Below, in pieces: positions 61,434 to 64,000 of a DNA stretch of 64,000 nt. A model generated the notes under the pieces. It had not been told where the DNA came from and ran no database searches. It was given only the letters and a program-made list of their open reading frames with translations. Position 1 is the first letter of the stretch. Each line of letters begins with the position of its first letter. The position numbers and the translations under genes were made by a program. The stretch lies in the NCBI RefSeq assembly GCF_026151205.1, contig NC_087075.1:14955628-15019627 (forward strand), in the 5' to 3' direction. This DNA comes from Bolinopsis microptera (lineage: Eukaryota; Ctenophora; Tentaculata; Lobata; Bolinopsidae).

Positions 61434-63777
61434 CTGGAAGGAAGTGGTTTATAATCTAATAGTTGTAGTTTATTTATAAAGCTTTAAATGAGATTTAGTT
61501 TGATACAGTAGGAGGTTGAGCAGTTTACTGAAGTATTTATTATGTAATATCTGTGCTTCAAATGCTTCACTAATGAATTTTTCTCACTAAAACAAAAATA
61601 CGCTGCTTGTTTTCGTAAATCAATGACATTTTTACATTTTACCAAAATCACACGAAAAAAAGAGCCAATGGCGAATATTAGGCAGCAGATTCTACGGTAA
61701 CATGGTAGCTGCGGTTCACTGGGCTAAGGATACCATGTTATTTTCCGGTCCATGTTAAAAAGAAGACAAAATCAAGCAAACCACACAAAAATCAAACCCA
61801 ACGGCATTTAGGACTCTATCAGGAAATTGTAACAGATCGGATTTTTATCAACCAGATTAGGTCTGCTGATTAAAAAACAACGAGTACACAACCTCAGATC
61901 AGTACTCAATCAACAGTTGCTATGGTGTTGCTATGGCAACAGTTCTAGTTGACATGTTTTACACGTGATAGAGTCCTACGCCGCGTTAAAAAGGAGTAAC
62001 ACGAAGAGAGAGAGATCACACTCTTTATACCGCACCTATAACCCTGCTCTCACGCCTCTACACTCTCACTTCGTACAGTCCCGCTCGCCCGATGTAACGG
62101 ATAAATTTAGTCGTTTGTTGGTCGCTGTACCCGAGTTTGGGCTCAAACACTTTCAGGTAACGGACCTTGAGACCGGAGGGGGCGTATGCTACCTGATGTG
62201 TGGGTTAGAACATGTAGGATGGGTAGTGTAGGATGTAGGATTATAGACATTAAACAGGCACGGTTATGTAGGATAATATACATTAAACAGTGAACAGACA
62301 CGGTAAGCTTATTAATGTAGGATTACGGTTATGTAAACTAAACGCCAGACAAATGAGGTGCTTATTTGCCTAAAGGCACTTTAGTATCTAGACTTGTAAC
62401 AGAAGCGTATGAAATTACTTGTATGGAGAGCACAAAAACAATAAATAAACAAGAGCGATATTTTTTAAGACGCTTCGAAAGAGAGCGATGCTTTCAAGAC
62501 GTTAACAGATGTTAAAAAACTAACCAGTTATATACAGACACAATTGCGTTTCAATACATAATAACGCTAATATGAAGACCTGCACGACGAGACCGAATAC
62601 TGTTTTATGAACATAGACAGGACAAGCATTATTCTAAAAACCTCAAAGTTCATGGAGATGGGTGGACGCTGCCATTTTCGGTTCTCAGTACTTGGTAACA
62701 ACTCAATCTCTGCAGTTAACTGGGCCTCTTTTAATCCGGCCATTCTTTTTATCCTGAAAATAATCGTTCTCGTGAATGTTCCTTGTTCGGTGTAGAGGTA
62801 ATATAAGCGGACCGAATCTCTGACGGACTACAGAGTACGGATCATGACCTCCTCACCAGTAGAGACAGGGTTAGGGATGAGGCCTGGGTAAGGATTGGTT
62901 TAAACTTTAAGGGTTATGGTAGGGGTAAGAATCAGGGTTAATCTTTGGGTAAGCGGTAGGGGTTCGGTTCGCCAACACAACCCACAGGTGTTACCCGTCT
63001 AGTATGAACAGAGACCGCATCTGTCGTTGTTGAAAGGTATTTAATTAAGATATATAGATTTGATTACCTAAAATAGGTTACTCAAAATAGGTTACTTGAC
63101 GCAATGAACTATTGTCGATCATGCTGTGGCGCGCATGAGATCGATCACGCGCGCGGAATAACTATACGTGAAAGTGCGTTAACTGGCACTTTTTACGGAA
63201 AAGCGATAAAATTTGCTAGTAGAAAATGATGTTTAGACTTTTTGTCCCACAAAGGCCTCTAAATCAACAAATTACTTTGTTCCCGCAAAACAATCCAGAT
63301 TTAAACTCGCATTGGTTGCAAATATGCAAAGAATAAATATACTCCAGGATTGCATACCTCCAAACTACCGCGTTATCAGACGATTTGAATTTCGATCTTC
63401 CCTTGTTGCAAAATAGATTAACCCCAGCAGTCGTTTGTGGCGTTGGTATTTTAACCTGGACAGTATCATGTCTAGTTTGAATGAAACGTATTAGATTACA
63501 TGATTTAGATTATCAAACATGGAAATGTAGGCTTATGGTGTAACTTTTGAGAAAGCTAGACAAAAATAAAAAAGTTGGAGACTTCCAAAACTCCCATATC
63601 ATCAGCTCCCTTAATCAGCCAATAATCAAATAAAAATATACCTCTATTTTCTGTCCCAGTAAGGCAGGCCTGTAGTTACTTTTCAGAACAACTTTTATTT
63701 CCATTTTAGTTTTCCCTATTTCCCGTACTAGAGGAATTATCCTAAACGGGAAGCTGATGTCTTTGGTGGTTCGGTAT
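61299..63777 (-). CDS. AP2M1: AP-2 complex subunit mu, C-terminal part
   Basis: The mu subunit of the AP-2 clathrin adaptor binds YxxPhi sorting signals at the plasma membrane. Minus-strand exons: 63777-63642 ([20 protein letters not shown]...GQKIE), 63455-63358 ([15 protein letters not shown]...NAVVW), 62753-62642 ([20 protein letters not shown]...PISMNFE), then a terminal exon at 62192-62058 or 61433-61299. Splice sites are GT-AG and phases join without gaps. The encoded 159 residues match the end of the mu homology domain almost without indels; the full animal protein is about 435 aa, so roughly the first two thirds lies beyond 64000. The last exon 61433-61299 gives the canonical ending [20 protein letters not shown]. 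High conservation makes the identification secure. No break seen. Confidence 0.93.
62058..62192 (-). CDS. AP2M1: AP-2 mu terminal exon A (divergent duplicate)
   Basis: Also exactly 45 codons, from [20 protein letters not shown] to YEVRV and stop TAG, in the same phase as exon B. Differences cluster after the shared core: [20 protein letters not shown] replaces [20 protein letters not shown], so the pocket tryptophan becomes phenylalanine while arginine is kept. The acceptor ACACATCAG is preceded by a good branch-point-like TTCTAAC. Only 624 bp separates it from exon B, too little for another gene's remaining exons, so both must use the same upstream exons if both are used. Confidence 0.88.
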   Translation of the reverse strand, partial: VAYAPSGLKVRYLKVFEPKLGYSDQQTTKFIRYIGRAGLYEVRV

Positions 63778-64000
63778 CTGCAAAAGATAATTCATTAATT
63801 TATGATACTTAAAGTAGCGTCTAAGAAAAAGGGAGTTCACTTCAAGTATTTTAAAGCAGAGTCTGCTTTAAAATTAGTCGCCGAAAAATTTAGTCTTGAG
63901 ACTAAATAAGCATGGAATTTGGTTTACAACAATTTTAGTCAAAAGTTTGACTAAATTTATGGTAGACTAAATTTTTCGTTCTTAAGGTAGGCGAAAAATT
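63778..64000. other. AP-2 mu upstream intron with short palindromes
   Basis: Contains ATTTTAAAGCAGA paired with TCTGCTTTAAAAT, and an ATTTAGTC...GACTAAAT palindrome series. No further exon recognised before the window edge. Confidence 0.5.

Overview
This is eukaryotic, metazoan-type genomic DNA: AT-rich, intron-rich, and dominated by tandem repeats and small transposable elements. The phylum cannot be fixed from the window. The recognisable proteins (MOB2-type kinase activator, AP-2 mu, a fasciclin-domain protein), the GT-AG introns, an intact LINE and a small hammerhead ribozyme fit an invertebrate or early-branching animal. No prokaryotic genes, rRNA, tRNA or CRISPR were seen.

Layout. 1-25 kb holds almost no recognisable gene. 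It is a mosaic of minisatellites (8, 10, 12, 16, 20, 21, 22, 23, 31, 35 and 46 bp units), two long (CT)n tracts, E-box (CACGTG)-rich stretches, and one 792-bp terminal-inverted-repeat element with a perfect 8-bp target duplication. A few short ATG-to-splice-donor stretches could be first exons. 25.5-26.0 kb is a GC- and CACGTG-rich promoter-like block followed by one of these. 26.76-30.57 kb is an apparently intact LINE with two zinc fingers, an endonuclease and a reverse transcriptase in one ORF. 31-38 kb is repeats, including a 36-copy 53-bp satellite.

41.4-43.0 kb is a complete six-exon MOB2-like gene (+). 44.97-45.01 kb encodes a minimal type I hammerhead ribozyme (-). 46.08-46.42 kb is a perfect 146-bp inverted repeat flanked by TA. 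47.1-50.0 kb is a large 33-bp repeat encoding a histidine/glycine/proline-rich 11-mer, in three blocks offset by two 4-bp frameshifting insertions. 54.9-59.6 kb is the 3' part of a fasciclin-domain gene (+), with a 1.6-kb fold-back element in one intron.

61.3-63.8 kb is the 3' part of the AP-2 complex mu subunit gene (-), which runs off the right edge. It has two homologous 135-bp terminal exons in the same phase, so alternative splicing could give two C-termini. The upstream one changes a tryptophan of the Tyr-motif cargo pocket to phenylalanine. The fasciclin and AP-2 mu genes are convergent.

The genes do not form an operon or shared pathway. Strongest observations: the AP-2 mu duplicated last exon, the hammerhead ribozyme, the His-rich repeat locus, and two non-autonomous DNA elements with G-run termini and 8-bp target duplications.
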